This document shows positions 50,741 through 61,609 of a stretch of DNA of 64,000 bases, one piece after another. The stretch is from Cordylochernes scorpioides (taxonomy: Eukaryota > Arthropoda > Arachnida > Pseudoscorpiones > Chernetidae). Under the pieces are notes generated by a model, which made no database searches, was not told the origin of the DNA, and saw only the letters and a list, made by a program, of their open reading frames with translations. Position 1 is the first letter of the stretch. Each line of letters starts with the position of its first letter. The stretch covers positions 68,964,377-69,028,376 of the forward strand of contig CP092871.1 of NCBI GenBank assembly GCA_030710605.1, written 5' to 3'. The position numbers and the translations under genes are program-made.

Positions 50741-50835
50741 GCATTTAGAAATTTTAATGCCTCATCATGTTTATCTTAAATCTAAATATAATGCATTAGC
50801 GCACCATCTGTAATAACACACACACACACACACAC

Positions 50836-51190
50836 ACACAAAAGCCTTTATTAAGACACACAGGTCTTACAGAGGATTCTCCTTGGGGTTACAAAACGGA
50901 GAAAGTGGGAAATAAAAATGGTGAAAGAATATATACATATGGTAAATATATACAGATTATAAGAAAGAATAAAGAAATAAGAGAAGAATTTAAAAAAAAA
51001 ATAAATAAATAAATAAAATTTGGAAATATGGATGGGAGAAGTGGAGAGCGAAAAGAGGAAAGAAAATAGGTATTTACATATGGAACAAGTCAATTTAAGT
51101 TCTTCTGCTCACATAGCACAAGTGGACCATGGCTTTTTCAAGAAATCTTCAAGAGATTTTCCAGGAAAATCCGAGTGTTCAGGGTTGTAA
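50836..51190 (-). pseudogene. 5'-truncated LINE, end of ORF2 and 3' tail
   Basis: Minus frame PEHSDFPGKSLEDFLKKPW ends STCAM and a stop near 51108. Further on are GGAGAATCCTCTGTAAGACC, TGTGTGTCTTAATAAAGGC and an unusual (TG)n tail (50819-50839). Same tail order as at 23454, 29701 and 36062. Confidence 0.55.
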
Positions 51191-51846
51191 GGTAAACACC
51201 GTTTTATCAGTGTGGGGGTTAACTTATCGTATCTGCCTAAACAAATAATTGGATGTTGGTTCTGTCCTTCTCATCAAACAGAATTTTTTGGTATGTTTGG
51301 ATGTTCGGTTAAGTCTTTCTTTTTTTTCAGCATTTTTATGGAAGTTATATAGATTCAGAGCTACTGAACTATTGTCTATAAAGTTGGATAATAAACCCAT
51401 CTGTAATAACAAATGTTTCCTATTTTTGAAGCTTATGATTTTTGAAATAAAACAATTTTCTACTGCCTCTTTACTGCAATGATAATATACTGGGAAGATT
51501 CATCATTGATGAGCCAGGTATTTTCATTATTTTATCATTCCAGTAAATTGTTTTATTTTTAAAAGAATCACAAACACGCGCGTCAAAAATAGTTAAAATT
51601 TATTATTAAGTCTAAATGAAGCATACACAATACACAAGTTTCTTTAGTAAGTTGTCAAGCGTTTAAGTATTAGCTCATCATCAGACAAATTATTTCGTAA
51701 AAAACACCTACAATATATTTCAGATATATGGTGGGTATTTGCACACAATTGTTCTGATAATGAGCTAATACTTGAAAGCTTACCTATTTATCTAAATAAA
51801 GAAACTTATTGAAATTATTCTCTGATTGATATATTGTGTAAAAGAG

Positions 51847-52030
51847 AGTCGGTGGACGAGTGGGTAACACCCTCGATTCCCGATAGCCATGAACCGGGAT
51901 TGAATCCCGAGTTGACATTTTGTTTAATATGTGAATAACCTCCACATATACTGTATTACTATTGTTGTAAATAACATAAGCTAGGTTGCTCTTTTTAATC
52001 GGTACCTAATAAAGTGATTTTGGAACAAGG
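51847..52030 (+). mobile_element. tRNA-derived SINE, family B, copy 2
   Basis: GTCGGTGGACGAGTGGGTAA and GGGATTGAATCCCG head, TTTAATATGTGAATAACC, then AAGCTAGGTTGCTC and GGTACCTAATAAAG. Close to 38852-39020. Confidence 0.6.
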
Positions 52031-52917
52031 ATATATTGTGTATATAAACCTTTGTGTGCAATTATTTTAAATATCTTTAGTCTAAATGAATTATATTTGT
52101 TGTTTTCAGAAGAGCAGTGCTCGAAGCCTGTCATAAATTTATTTGTATTTCTACTGTTCTCAAAGTTTATGTCTATTGTTTTCTTAACATACCTTTTCAA
52201 GAGTTGATCTTCAGTATAAAAGATAAACACAATAATAGAGCGGTATGGTAGATTAAACTGGCGAAACCGCTGGGAGGGTTAAAAACTGAATAATATGTTT
52301 TAATGCTGTAAAAAGGAAATATAATGAGAATAAAAACTAATTAAAATTGATTTTAAAAATAGAGTAATCAGTTGTGCCTTACTCTGTAAATAAATCAGAT
52401 GACGTGACTTTAACTCTGCTACTGTAAATATGCCAAACCTTCCAATACCAGAGATCCCTGTTGACCATCCTCTTAGAGATCATCCAACCTAAGTACAGTA
52501 TCCCTAGAAAATCTCCCAAGAAAGAAATCTGCCTGCTGTTACCTCATGTTTTGGACTTTCACTGACATTGTAAATAAAACCAAGAAGACAGAAGGACAGC
52601 CTAGGTAGTTAGTGACTTGTGTAACCCAGGAACCTGGGCTAACTAACTAAATGATATAGTGATACTGTAAATATTGGGTTGTCTGTCTAGAGATAAGAAG
52701 GCGGAAGTTGTGTAAAAATAATAGTTACTGTAACGGCTTGATTGTTCAGAAAGTATTATTCTTTCTTATCCCCACTCAATCATATTAGGGTATCAAGCTT
52801 GTAGAGCTTGTTGATGGTGTCTGCTGGGGAAGAGTAGAGCTCATCAATGGATGAGTCAATACAGTCAATAATTTGTTTCCCGGTCATGATAGTTGTTCAG
52901 AAAGTGATGTATAGAAG

Positions 52918-53132
52918 TACACTCATGGACAAAACTTAAGGAAGTTATACCTTTCAGCATGTATATATCGGCACAATAACTCTGAAATATATTTGATACA
53001 TAGTGAACTTTATTGAAGAAACACGAGATAACCAAGTGTGAACAAAATTGCCTCTTTTTCTCTCTCTAAAAAAAAATAGACGACCAGCAATATCAAAAGA
53101 TGAAACTTCCTTAAGTTTTGTACATGAGTGTA
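52918..53132. mobile_element. Tc1/mariner-like MITE with 29-bp inverted repeats
   Basis: Starts TACACTCATGGACAAAACTT and ends AAGTTTTGTACATGAGTGTA, 215 bp, flanked by TA. Internal part includes TTCACACTTGGTTATCTCGTG on the minus strand. This is the single-copy form of the element amplified at 53567-54010. Confidence 0.75.
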
Positions 53133-53214
53133 TATCTATTTGTACAGTTTCCAAAGTTACGTCAAATGTTGGCTTAAATACCATAGAAAAGATTTCTCTA
53201 CAGTACCGTATAGT

Positions 53215-53254
53215 AACGCTTCACGATTTTGCGTGTCATCCTTGCGCAGGGGCC

Positions 53255-53294
<40 letters not shown>

Positions 53295-53310
53295 ACCGCC
53301 GAACAAGCGT
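53215..53310 (-). ncRNA. RNU6: U6 snRNA copy, left (minus)
   Basis: Reads CATATACTAAAATTGGAACG, ATACAGAGAAGATTAGCATG and CGCAAAATCGTGAAGCGTT, the conserved U6 body including the ACAGAGA and AGC boxes. It lacks the last few bases (CCA...). The TCGTGAAGCG end and absent T-run indicate a retrocopy. No U6 promoter (PSE/TATA) is seen upstream because the partner copy sits there. Confidence 0.85.
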
Positions 53311-53312
53311 AC

Positions 53313-53412
53313 ACGCTTGTTCGGCGGTACATATACTAAAATTGGAACAATACAGAGAAGATTAGCATGGCCCCTGCGCAAGGATGACACGCAAAATCGT
53401 GAAGCGTTCCAT
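53313..53412 (+). ncRNA. RNU6: U6 snRNA copy, right (plus)
   Basis: Same sequence as the left copy except GGAACAATAC for GGAACGATAC, and it extends three to four bases further (CCAT). It begins ACGCTTGTTCGGCGGTAC, matching the U6 5' stem. Pseudogene-like because it has no terminator T-run. Confidence 0.85.
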
Positions 53413-53566
53413 ACAGTACCGTATAGTTAGGCGAACGAGCCCAATACAATATTTGCACAGTAGGGAAGATTAAACTGGTAAACCCGCTGAGGGGGTTCGC
53501 CACTGATGAGCCAATCCCTCCCAATATTATTTTCTATTGCGCAGTAAGGACAGTAGAAAACTGCTA

Positions 53567-54010
53567 TACACCCATGAATAAAACCTAAGGAAGTTTAAAG
53601 TCTTTAATGTCGCTGGTCGTCTATTTTTTTAAGGAGACAGAAGTAATTTTGTTCACACTTGGTTATCTCGTGTGTTTTCAATAAAGGTCACTGTAATATC
53701 TTTCAGAGTTATTGTCTGAATACCGATATACATGCTAAAAGGTACAACTTCCTTAAGTTTTGTCCATGAGTGTATATTGGTTATCTCGTGTGTCTTCAAT
53801 AAAGGTCACTGTAATATCTTTCAGAGTTAATGTCTGAATACCGATATACATGCTAAAAGGTACAACTTCCTTAAGTTTTGTCCATGAGTGTATATTGGTT
53901 ATCTCGTGTGTCTTCAATAAAGGTCACTGTAATATATTTCAGAGTTATTGTCTGAATACCGATATACATGCTAAAAGGTACAACTTCCTTAAGTTTTGTC
54001 CATGAGTGTA
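53567..54010. mobile_element. MITE with one end tandemly amplified (118-bp units)
   Basis: Left end TACACCCATGAATAAAACCT, internal part as in 52918-53132, right end AAGTTTTGTCCATGAGTGTA. The right ~118 bp (TATTGGTTATCTCG...GAGTGTA) is repeated in tandem three times (unit ends near 53773, 53891, 54009). The same unit is amplified at 17324-17632. Confidence 0.8.
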
Positions 54011-54202
54011 AATATTAATATTTGATTCGAGCACACTTCTATCTTCCAAAACAATTCATAAAGACCTGTTAGGCATAATTAAAATCTGATGCATTACTAG
54101 GTGTCATCCCTATTAAAAATTCTAAACTATTCATCATTACAGTAATGGCAGTAGAAATTTGTTCAATTTCGAAAGAAACGTTCGCGCTATTTTTTATTAT
54201 TA

Positions 54203-54503
54203 TTTTTTTGCTTATCCCTAGTACACGTGGTACAGGCCAAGATAATCATGGTGGGTAGAAGTAGACGACTGCTTTTACTGTATGTGCACCACGTGTCTAC
54301 GCGTGTTTAAGAGCAGTTCGAATTTGCACTTACAAATATGCCAGAGCCCGGTTTGGTTACTTGCACTCGCTGGTGAGGTTGGACTTTTGCAATAATCGGG
54401 GGCCATTGGAGTATATATATATATATTATATATAAAAAAGCCCAATGCGGGAGCAGAACCTGAGTCGTAGCGATCGGTTTAGACCATCCTTCCACCTACC
54501 AAC
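54203..54503 (-). mobile_element. tRNA-derived SINE, family A, copy 3
   Basis: Minus strand, from the tRNA-like head (GGTAGGTGGAAGGATGGTCT) to CCACGTGTACTAGGGATAA. An (AT)n expansion occurs at 54415-54432. Box B is mutated. Confidence 0.65.
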
Positions 54504-54539
54504 GTTTGCGCTGTAAATAGTTTCTATATGTAAAGACAG

Positions 54540-54613
54540 ATGGCGCTCAGATTCATGTTTCTCTTGTGGCTGTCGATTATACAATCCCAGGATCTCTGGA
54601 CATGTCATCCGCC
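54540..54613 (+). CDS. candidate first exon with signal peptide, weak
   Basis: ATG at 54540 gives MALRFMFLLWLSIIQSQDLW TCHP, a hydrophobic leader, and runs to CC|GTGAGTA, a good splice donor (phase 2), in GC-richer sequence. Against: the start AGATGGCGCT also occurs in repeats of this window, and no further exon was found. Confidence 0.28.
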
Positions 54614-54762
54614 GTGAGTACGCTCGGCCTATTTCTACAGCTACTAGCTATCTTGTCTTCTACTGGAGCTCACCAGACATAGCCTGGACAACTTCGTGAC
54701 AACTCCACTGTCCCTCATAGACTGATGCTAGACTGACTGCTGTCACACTGACTCAATGGTAG

Positions 54763-55340
54763 GTGGGCAAATGGCATAAGCCGTCGATTTCCATCAGCTA
54801 CTATCCGTTATCGAATCCCGTTTTGGGCACTTTTCCCTGAAGATAATGTTGCTTCACTAGTCCCCGATTCTATCAAAGTTCTAACATCATTAGTAAGCAC
54901 AATCAACTAAAATGGGGCTTTGGCATAGTAGTATTGACACACATAAATATGTTATAATACCTTGATAAAGGTTGGCGTTCAGCCAACTGAAATATTGGCA
55001 AAAATAAATGATATTTTGATTCAATATATGCCTTTTTAATTAAATATTTATTTATGGATTTCTCTATTTTCAAAACTTGTAAGTATATTATGATGCATAA
55101 GCGCGCCATCTGCTATGAAAATTCGAAACTATTATAGACACGTATGATTCTTTTTATGGTAGTAGAAATTGTTTTATTTTTAAAAGAATCCTACGCGTCT
55201 ATAATAGTTTCGAATTTTCATACCACTTGTAAGTGTAAAAATATAACTGATTTCTATGTGTAGACATCTGGTACACAGTAGATGCAGGGGCTAACTACCC
55301 ACCATAGTGGCTTGTCCTACGTGTACCTCGGATAAACAAA
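54763..55340 (+). mobile_element. SINE family A, copy 4, split by an insertion
   Basis: The tRNA-derived head and first half (54763-54930, with TATCGAATCCCGTTTTGGGC) and the second half (55225-55340, with TGTGTAGACATCTGG and CCACCATAGTGGCTTGTCC) belong to one SINE. Between them (about 54931-55224) lie a family-1 MITE (54957-55050) and a hairpin (AAAATTCGAAACTATTATAG against CTATAATAGTTTCGAATTTT, 55118-55222). Confidence 0.55.
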
Positions 55341-55369
55341 AAGAACACTGCCTCAGTATAGAAGTGGTT

Positions 55370-55780
55370 ACGTTTTCGTAACAGACAACGAGGGAAGACA
55401 ATTTAAACAATTATATTGGTTCTTCTAATCAATCGTTACAAAGGTGGAAAAATAAAGGATAGATAAAATGTAGGGGAATATATGCAGTTGTGTATGTGTA
55501 CAAATTTCTTCAGCAAGGAAGGCTTCCCCACCTTGAGAGAGTTCTCCTCTAGACAAGGTCTTATTGAACACTCCTCAGTTCCACGCCGAGGAAGTACTTA
55601 TAGATGCGTGTCTTGGCAGACACCAGGATGGCCAGGGCTTCATCGTCTAGGCCATGCCCGAATTCCCCCGACAACGGGGAAAGAGAGAAGAGGGGTTATG
55701 AAATCATCTCAAACTGCCCAATTGAAGGTTTCTGAGGTTATCTCATCCAACTAACACCCGAAAAAGCCCCAAGGGTCGAA
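55370..55780 (+). repeat. dispersed repeat, copy 2 (partner at 9480)
   Basis: GTGTATGTGTACAAATTTCT, CAAGGAAGGCTTCCCCACCT and CCACGCCGAGGAAG match 9688-9830 with few changes. Beyond 55650 the two copies differ. The 90-codon frame is the repeat read through. Confidence 0.55.
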
Positions 55781-55789
55781 CTCTATCGG

Positions 55790-56370
55790 AAGCCAATCTT
55801 CACCCCTGATAACCATACTGTGACTTCTTTCTTATCAAATACATTGACCAATCTTTCACTCCCTATAATTTTGTTTCTACTAAATGGTCAGTCTGGTGTT
55901 GTTACATTGGTGGACTATTGTCGTCTCCAGGATTGACCTTAATTGTAATAGTAGCTGGTCTAGAGAGGGACAGAATTTCTTGGGATATGGCGAATGTACT
56001 TTGTGTCAGAGAGAGTCGGCATAGTCTTATGTAAATACTTTCGTTATTCATTCTAAAGTTTTAAACAAATTAATTTTGATATTATAATATTATCGAATAT
56101 GATACTTTTGTAAAATATAAATTGTTTCAATCCTGCCCAGAGGTCTAACCCCTCCTTTACGTGGCGGGCGGGAGAAGCAGCTCAATTAAGGGATTGCACT
56201 GTAGTACGGTGTCGTGAGCCCCGAGCCGCTACCGTAACCGTGAACAGGGAACTCTGAAATGTGGCTGACTAACGGGGCAATGGCACCCTACCTTTCCATG
56301 GAGCAACAAAATCAGATGGATAAGACGCCACCACCAAATTGTTTCAATCTCTGTTCACTATTTCTCTACT
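55790..56370. other. intergenic with a GC-rich patch
   Basis: 56150-56340 (TGGCGGGCGGGAGAAGC, GTGAGCCCCGAGCCGC) looks like the 5' UTR of a retroelement, but no frame follows. Not assigned. Confidence 0.35.
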
Positions 56371-56376
56371 TTACTT

Positions 56377-56560
56377 ATAAAGATACCTCAACCTGCGTAC
56401 AGCCCTGACTTGGCACCTTCAGGCATCTATATGTTTGGAATAGTAAAGAGTTATTTACGTGGTAAAGCATTTGAAAGTGATGCAATTCACTTCAAGCTGT
56501 TAGAGAGCGGCTTAGAGACGGCTATTCGACAAATATTTAATAAATCCCTATAGTTATTTT
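56377..56560 (+). pseudogene. mariner transposase fragment, second family
   Basis: Plus frame PQPAYSPDLAPSGIYMFGIV, KSYLRGKAFESDA.. and ETAIRQIFNKSL: the YSPDLAP box with the third catalytic Asp and the LRGK.F segment of mariner. The catalytic part further upstream and the inverted repeats are missing. Different sequence from the family at 13.0 and 36.8 kb. Confidence 0.6.
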
Positions 56561-57034
56561 GACTGCTCCCTGAAATTCGAAGTCCTTGTAAAAATTATCA
56601 CACACACAGAGCAATTTATTTATTAATAATAATAACTCTTATTATGTTAATTATACATAATTAACTATTTTAACTTTTACAATATTTGACTACTCACTGA
56701 CATTTTGAACATTGTAATTTACTAGAGGGACAAAGTCTGACTGTCATGTGGTGGATATCCAGCCAATGACAGCAGCTCCCCATCATGGAGACTTATGGAC
56801 AAAGAGACCTCACCAGACCACCTCTTGAAATGTATGGGAGCCTCAAGACAGGACCTGTATTTCAACCCTACCAAGATTGTGGATTTAATCAATGAATATA
56901 TTCCCCATGACCTTGTATAATTATACAATGGGATAATAATAAAAAAAACATTGTAATTTATAATGTACACATAGGGGCCGTTTAAAAAGGAAATAAGTAA
57001 AAGTTTCACGTAATCATTCCATCATCGCTAATTT

Positions 57035-57134
57035 NNNNNNNNNNNNNNNNNNNNNNNNNNNNNNNNNNNNNNNNNNNNNNNNNNNNNNNNNNNNNNNNNN
57101 NNNNNNNNNNNNNNNNNNNNNNNNNNNNNNNNNN
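57035..57134. other. assembly gap, 100 N
   Basis: Exactly 100 N, the conventional length for a gap of unknown size. Sequence order and distance across it are not certain. Confidence 0.98.
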
Positions 57135-57711
57135 TTTTCATCTTTCCGATTTTCTTTTGGGTAAATATTATCGCGTTGTAATATAGCTACCAGGAGAGCT
57201 AAGTAGAAATAAACTTTATTCACAACGAACGGTCTTCCTCTGAAATTGAAGATACATTTCTATAGCAATGAAAATTAAAACCAAACTATGCAAATTTAAT
57301 GAAAGCTAAAACTTAAAATGATGTAATTAACATAAATGAACCACGCTACAATATCATTATAAGTGTTAATAATTGCTTAGCACATATAAAACTTGTAATA
57401 AAAGGGCAACTCCAGTTTTTTTTAATCGCTATTTCTTTTATTCTATGATCTTAAGCTTTCGAGAAATATTCTCTTTTTCACAAATATATACGAAACGTCA
57501 AGATATTTCTCTATATGAAATGTTTATATAGTGAAAGAATTTGCTATTGAAGATTTTGAAATTATTTGATTTAACAAATAACATTATATTTTATTGGGCC
57601 GTGCCTTTTTTTATGGAAATGGTTTCTGATTTCCATATTGAGATATACTTGGTCCACCTTTCCTTCTGTGAATATTTCCAGTTCATCTCCGCGTTTATTT
57701 CTTCTATAAGG

Positions 57712-57898
57712 TTGTCCCAAAAGTTCGTATTTTTCTTAAAACGTTGTTTTTATTATTACTTGGCGAATAATATTATTACGGCGAATACATCATAATACAA
57801 TCACTTTATACATAATACAAAGATATTATACATAACGGCGAAAAATATTGGTATTTCAATTTTTTGCAAGTGTTTACGAACTTTTGGGACAACCTTGT
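57712..57898. mobile_element. mariner-type MITE
   Basis: Starts AAGGTTGTCCCAAAAGTTCG and ends GTTTACGAACTTTTGGGACAACCTT, about 187 bp with AT-rich centre. Same ends as 12937-13396. Confidence 0.65.
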
Positions 57899-57899
57899 A

Positions 57900-60230
57900 A
57901 TAGAATTTATAAAGTGTTCCAATTCTGTTATCCAATTCAACTAAGTAATGTACAAATTGTAACAGTCTGATTGATCACATTTTCCAAATTCCTTAAAGGA
58001 TTCATCATTTAAGAAAGCCGGTTATTTTAAGTTTTCAAGAGTTTTTTTTTTTTTTTTTTTTTTTTAATGACGCAAAAAATGTTTTCATCTTGCAAACCCA
58101 AATCTGATCATCTCAAAGATCCATAGCAAAGCCCAAATCTTTGTTGTTAGTGTCCATTAAACCAATTTAATAAAACAAAATAAACCAAAAGATGAGACAG
58201 TGGAACCTAATGGAGATCGTTTAAACGACTTAAGGAATAAGCAACAAGAAAAACAATTCGAAAATTTTGGTGACTAAATGTACAAATATTCTCAATTTTT
58301 TTTTTTATTATTTAGTGACCATCACTCCAGCTAATCTATTATTGCCTATATAATAACACGCTGGCTTGACAGTCACTGAGATGGTACATCGAGCTCAAGA
58401 CAGAGATGGCTGGTGTCGCATCGTGTTTGGGATGTAATACGTACAGTGGGCCACAACGTTATATCGCAAATAAAATGATTATAACAATAATAAACCGTTG
58501 TACAACAGTATAAAAAAAATGGGCTAAAAATGGTAATACTGATTTAAAATGTTTTCAAGAAGATTTTAGAAGGAATTACAAGCATTAATCAAGTGCAGTA
58601 CGTAATGTGAAGTTTAGGATGATCAAATACTTAAGGTGATGGGTTTCTTCTTGCGTCAATTCGAGTTAAAATCGGACAATCTGGATGGGGGGATTGCTCT
58701 CCCGGTGTAATTGTCCTTCCAGTGCGATGTCACAGACAAATTGGAGGGTCTTATCTGTCAATTACTGGGGCTGAATCACGGATGCTCTTTGTCATCCTTG
58801 TCTCTTTAGCAATGTCTCTTTGCTGACGTTTAGATATTCCATGTCTTTCTTGTCTCTTTACCCACGTTTGATTGCTTTTTTTGCAACGTTGAACTGAATT
58901 TTATTAACGTTTATCTTGTATCGTTATCCATGTCTCGTTGGTTGTTCGTTGCTAAGTTATTCTACGTTAACGTTTTTCTTGCCTCTTTACCCACGTTTGA
59001 TTGTTTTTTTTTTTTTTTTTTGCAACGTTGAAAATGTAATTTGGTTATTGCTTACCATGTAGCTTTATCCAGCTTTATTTGGTTACACTTTTTTTTTTAA
59101 CGTTTAATGGATTTTGGTTATGGTTTATGATGTAGATTTCTTTATCCAAGTTTATTTGGTTACACATTTTTTTAACGTTTAATGGATTTTGGTTATGGTT
59201 TATGATGTAGATTTCTTTATCCAAGTTTATTTGGTTGCACTTTTTTTAACGTTTAGATAATCGATGTCAAAGTTTTTCTTGTCTCTTTACCCATGTTTGA
59301 TTGCTCTTTTGAAACATTGTTTTCTACAAGGTTTATCTATCTAACGTTTATTGCCCTTAGGTTTAGCTATTCTATGTCAACGTTTACTTTCTTTCGGTGA
59401 AGGTTTAACTGCTCTTTTATAATGTTAATTTGATATTTACCAAGACCAATATCGTAGTTTTACCCATGCTTATTTGCCCTTTGCTATCGCGTTTAGCCGT
59501 TCCTTATAAATCCTTCTTGAATATTGGCAAATTTTTAATTACTATTTACCACGTCAAGATGCACCTTTTGAAGTTTAGAGTTGTTATTTTTAACATTCAA
59601 CTATAATTTAGCTGATTAAACGTGAAGATACCTTCATATTTCATCGAGTTTTGTAAGAAAATGTCTATTTAAACTAGTCACAGAGCCAATATTGGGAATA
59701 GTCTACTGTTAGGTAAAAGATTGTGTGTACCGTGATAAAAGGTAAGTTAGGTAAATGGTACTCAGCAGATGTCCTGATGACTCACATCCGGTTATGGCTT
59801 GCTGACTTCCTGTAACGATCGATTTACCGATGTGGATGACTGGACGACCCCCCATTTAACGATAGTCCCGCAGCTGCCCACTCCCCCAAAATTGCTAGCC
59901 CCCCTACTGTGGCTAGCTTGTCCATCACGGCAGTGACCTCAGTTTCACTCCCAAACCCCAGTCTAACAATGGATTGAACCCCTATGGATACTACTATAGC
60001 CAATGTTATGTTAAAACCTCAGGAGAATGGCAAATATTGTCAGTCTCAAATAACTTTCAACCCAAAAATCAAAGATTTATAACCTTTTCTCTGATTCATT
60101 GGCCGTTGAGAGCTTTGGCAATTTTTACTATCAGTTATATAATTTAGAAGGAAAGTTGATAATATCGTTATAGAAAATGAAGAATAATATAATCAAAATA
60201 TAAGCTGCTAGGACAAGTTTTAAGAAGGAA
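57900..60230. other. intergenic, no gene called
   Basis: 58780-59560 holds diverged repeats (GTTTAATGGATTTTGGTTATGG twice near 59102 and 59178, ACCCACGTTTGATTG twice). At 58390-58430 EMVHRAQDRDGWCRIVF resembles the end of a LINE ORF2, but only about 17 residues. 59750-59960 is GC-richer without a convincing frame. Confidence 0.4.
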
Positions 60231-60237
60231 CTACAAG

Positions 60238-60573
60238 ATGTTTGAGAAGGTGTGGTACCCGGAAGAAGAAGAAAGAGGAAGAAGGAAAATCTACCTTATT
60301 GACATGATCACGAATGGTCGTCCAATATTGCCAAACTGGCCGATAGCTGAACAGAATGACAATAGTGCTAACCTTGTGCATATTGTCACAAACTGGTCAC
60401 CCTTTCTAGAATGTCAACATCCTCTAGAGGCTGACATGAAGGGCTGGTGGCTCTTTAGGAAAGAGCTGGATGACAACGCCCACTTCATCCACTCGTCAGC
60501 TCAAGACATCCATTTACACATTTTCCTGAGTCTTGAGTTGAGGGGAATTCAGGAAAATCTCCTGATTATATAA
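60238..60573 (+). CDS. hypothetical 111-codon frame
   Basis: ATG at 60238, TAA at 60571. The peptide (MFEKVWYPEEEERGRRKIYL...LRGIQENLLII) has no domain I recognise, no signal peptide and no membrane segment. Base composition is more balanced than the flanks, which favours a real exon or a repeat-derived frame. Uncertain. Confidence 0.25.
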   Translation: MFEKVWYPEEEERGRRKIYLIDMITNGRPILPNWPIAEQNDNSANLVHIVTNWSPFLECQHPLEADMKGWWLFRKELDDNAHFIHSSAQDIHLHIFLSLELRGIQENLLII

Positions 60574-60765
60574 ATCAGGACTTTTCGTCATTGGGGGAGT
60601 TTCCTGGACTGTACAAAATTGTACATAGTCTCTTTTAGACTTTAGACTCCCTTTAGACTCCCTTACAATCTATAGATTAGTGTACGTTTACTATTAAGGG
60701 GTTTGGATAAAATTGTTGAAATACAGAATTACAGAGAAGAGGATTACCAATTACCAAGCTTCTCT

Positions 60766-61115
60766 CATGGTTAAGATAATCAATGAAAAGACGCTACAAG
60801 ATTATAAACCCTACATTTGACTTTTGAGATGATATATTTGGCTATGAAAATAAAGTGGGCATCTTAGAAAGGTTTGACCGAGTACCGAGTCATTGGAGGC
60901 AAAGACCGTAATAACGGATATTTTCTCTTAAAAAGGTTAAACATGGTTAAGATAATCAATGAAAAGACGCTACAAGATTATAAACCCTACATTTGTCTTT
61001 GAGATGATATGTTTGGTTATGAAATAAAGTGGACATCTTAGAAAGATTTGACCGAGTACCAAGTCATTGAGGCAAAGACCGTAATAACGAATATTTTTCT
61101 CTAAAAAAGGTAGAG
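60766..61115. repeat. tandem duplication, 176-bp unit x 2
   Basis: CATGGTTAAGATAATCAATG starts units at 60766 and 60942. Both contain GACGCTACAAGATTATAAAC and TTGACCGAGTACC. About 95 percent similar by eye. Confidence 0.75.
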
Positions 61116-61489
61116 CTCACACCACGTAGGCGTTGACAGAAGAAGTCAAGAGTTAGCCGCCAACACAGCACCTGACCTTGTTTCCCTACCAGTTCTGAAG
61201 GTGGACGTGTGGACGTATTTAACAATCAGGTTCTGGACATTGGAATGTCCCTGCTGCTACAGAGGACTTTAACGCCCTTTAATTGGAAGGATGATGCTAG
61301 TGTGTCAAGGACTCACCTGTCATCCCATTACGTCCTGAGCAGAAGATCGCAACTTTGATTAAACTGAAGAACAAAGAACCTACAATTTGGTGAAGGTGAA
61401 TCTGGACGATTACGATGAAAAAGAGATTGAGAGCTTCTTTCAAGTTATCTTCTGCCTCTTATAACCATTTTTGTACACACAAATATATC

Positions 61490-61605
61490 TTTAAGAAGGC
61501 ATATATTGAATCAAAAAAGAATGTATTTGCCAATATTTCAGAGCCAACTGAAATATTGGTAGATAAATTATCTTTTGATTCAATATATGTCTTTTAATTT
61601 AAAAT
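61490..61605. mobile_element. MITE-like hairpin repeat, family 1
   Basis: AAGAAGGCATATATTGAATC on the left and GATTCAATATATGTCTTTTA on the right are inverted. Inside, CCAATATTTCAG..CAACTGAAATATTGG forms a second hairpin. Confidence 0.6.
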
Positions 61606-61609
61606 ATAT

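Larger units (their letters stand above)
53200..53427. mobile_element. retroposed head-to-head U6 snRNA pair with target duplication
   Basis: Two U6 snRNA copies in opposite orientation (53215-53310 minus, 53313-53412 plus) share a 2-nt spacer at their 5' ends. The same 15 bp, ACAGTACCGTATAGT, flanks the pair at 53200-53214 and 53413-53427. So both copies arrived as one insertion with a LINE-style target duplication. No poly(A) tail is visible. Confidence 0.85.

Noticed and set aside
53157..53430. Open frames of 77-100 codons on both strands around 53.2 kb
   Set aside because: They are translations of the inverted U6 snRNA copies. The RNA similarity explains them fully.
58384..58434. LINE ORF2 C-terminus (EMVHRAQDRDGWCRIVF)
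   Set aside because: Good look but only about 17 residues. Too short to annotate as an element.
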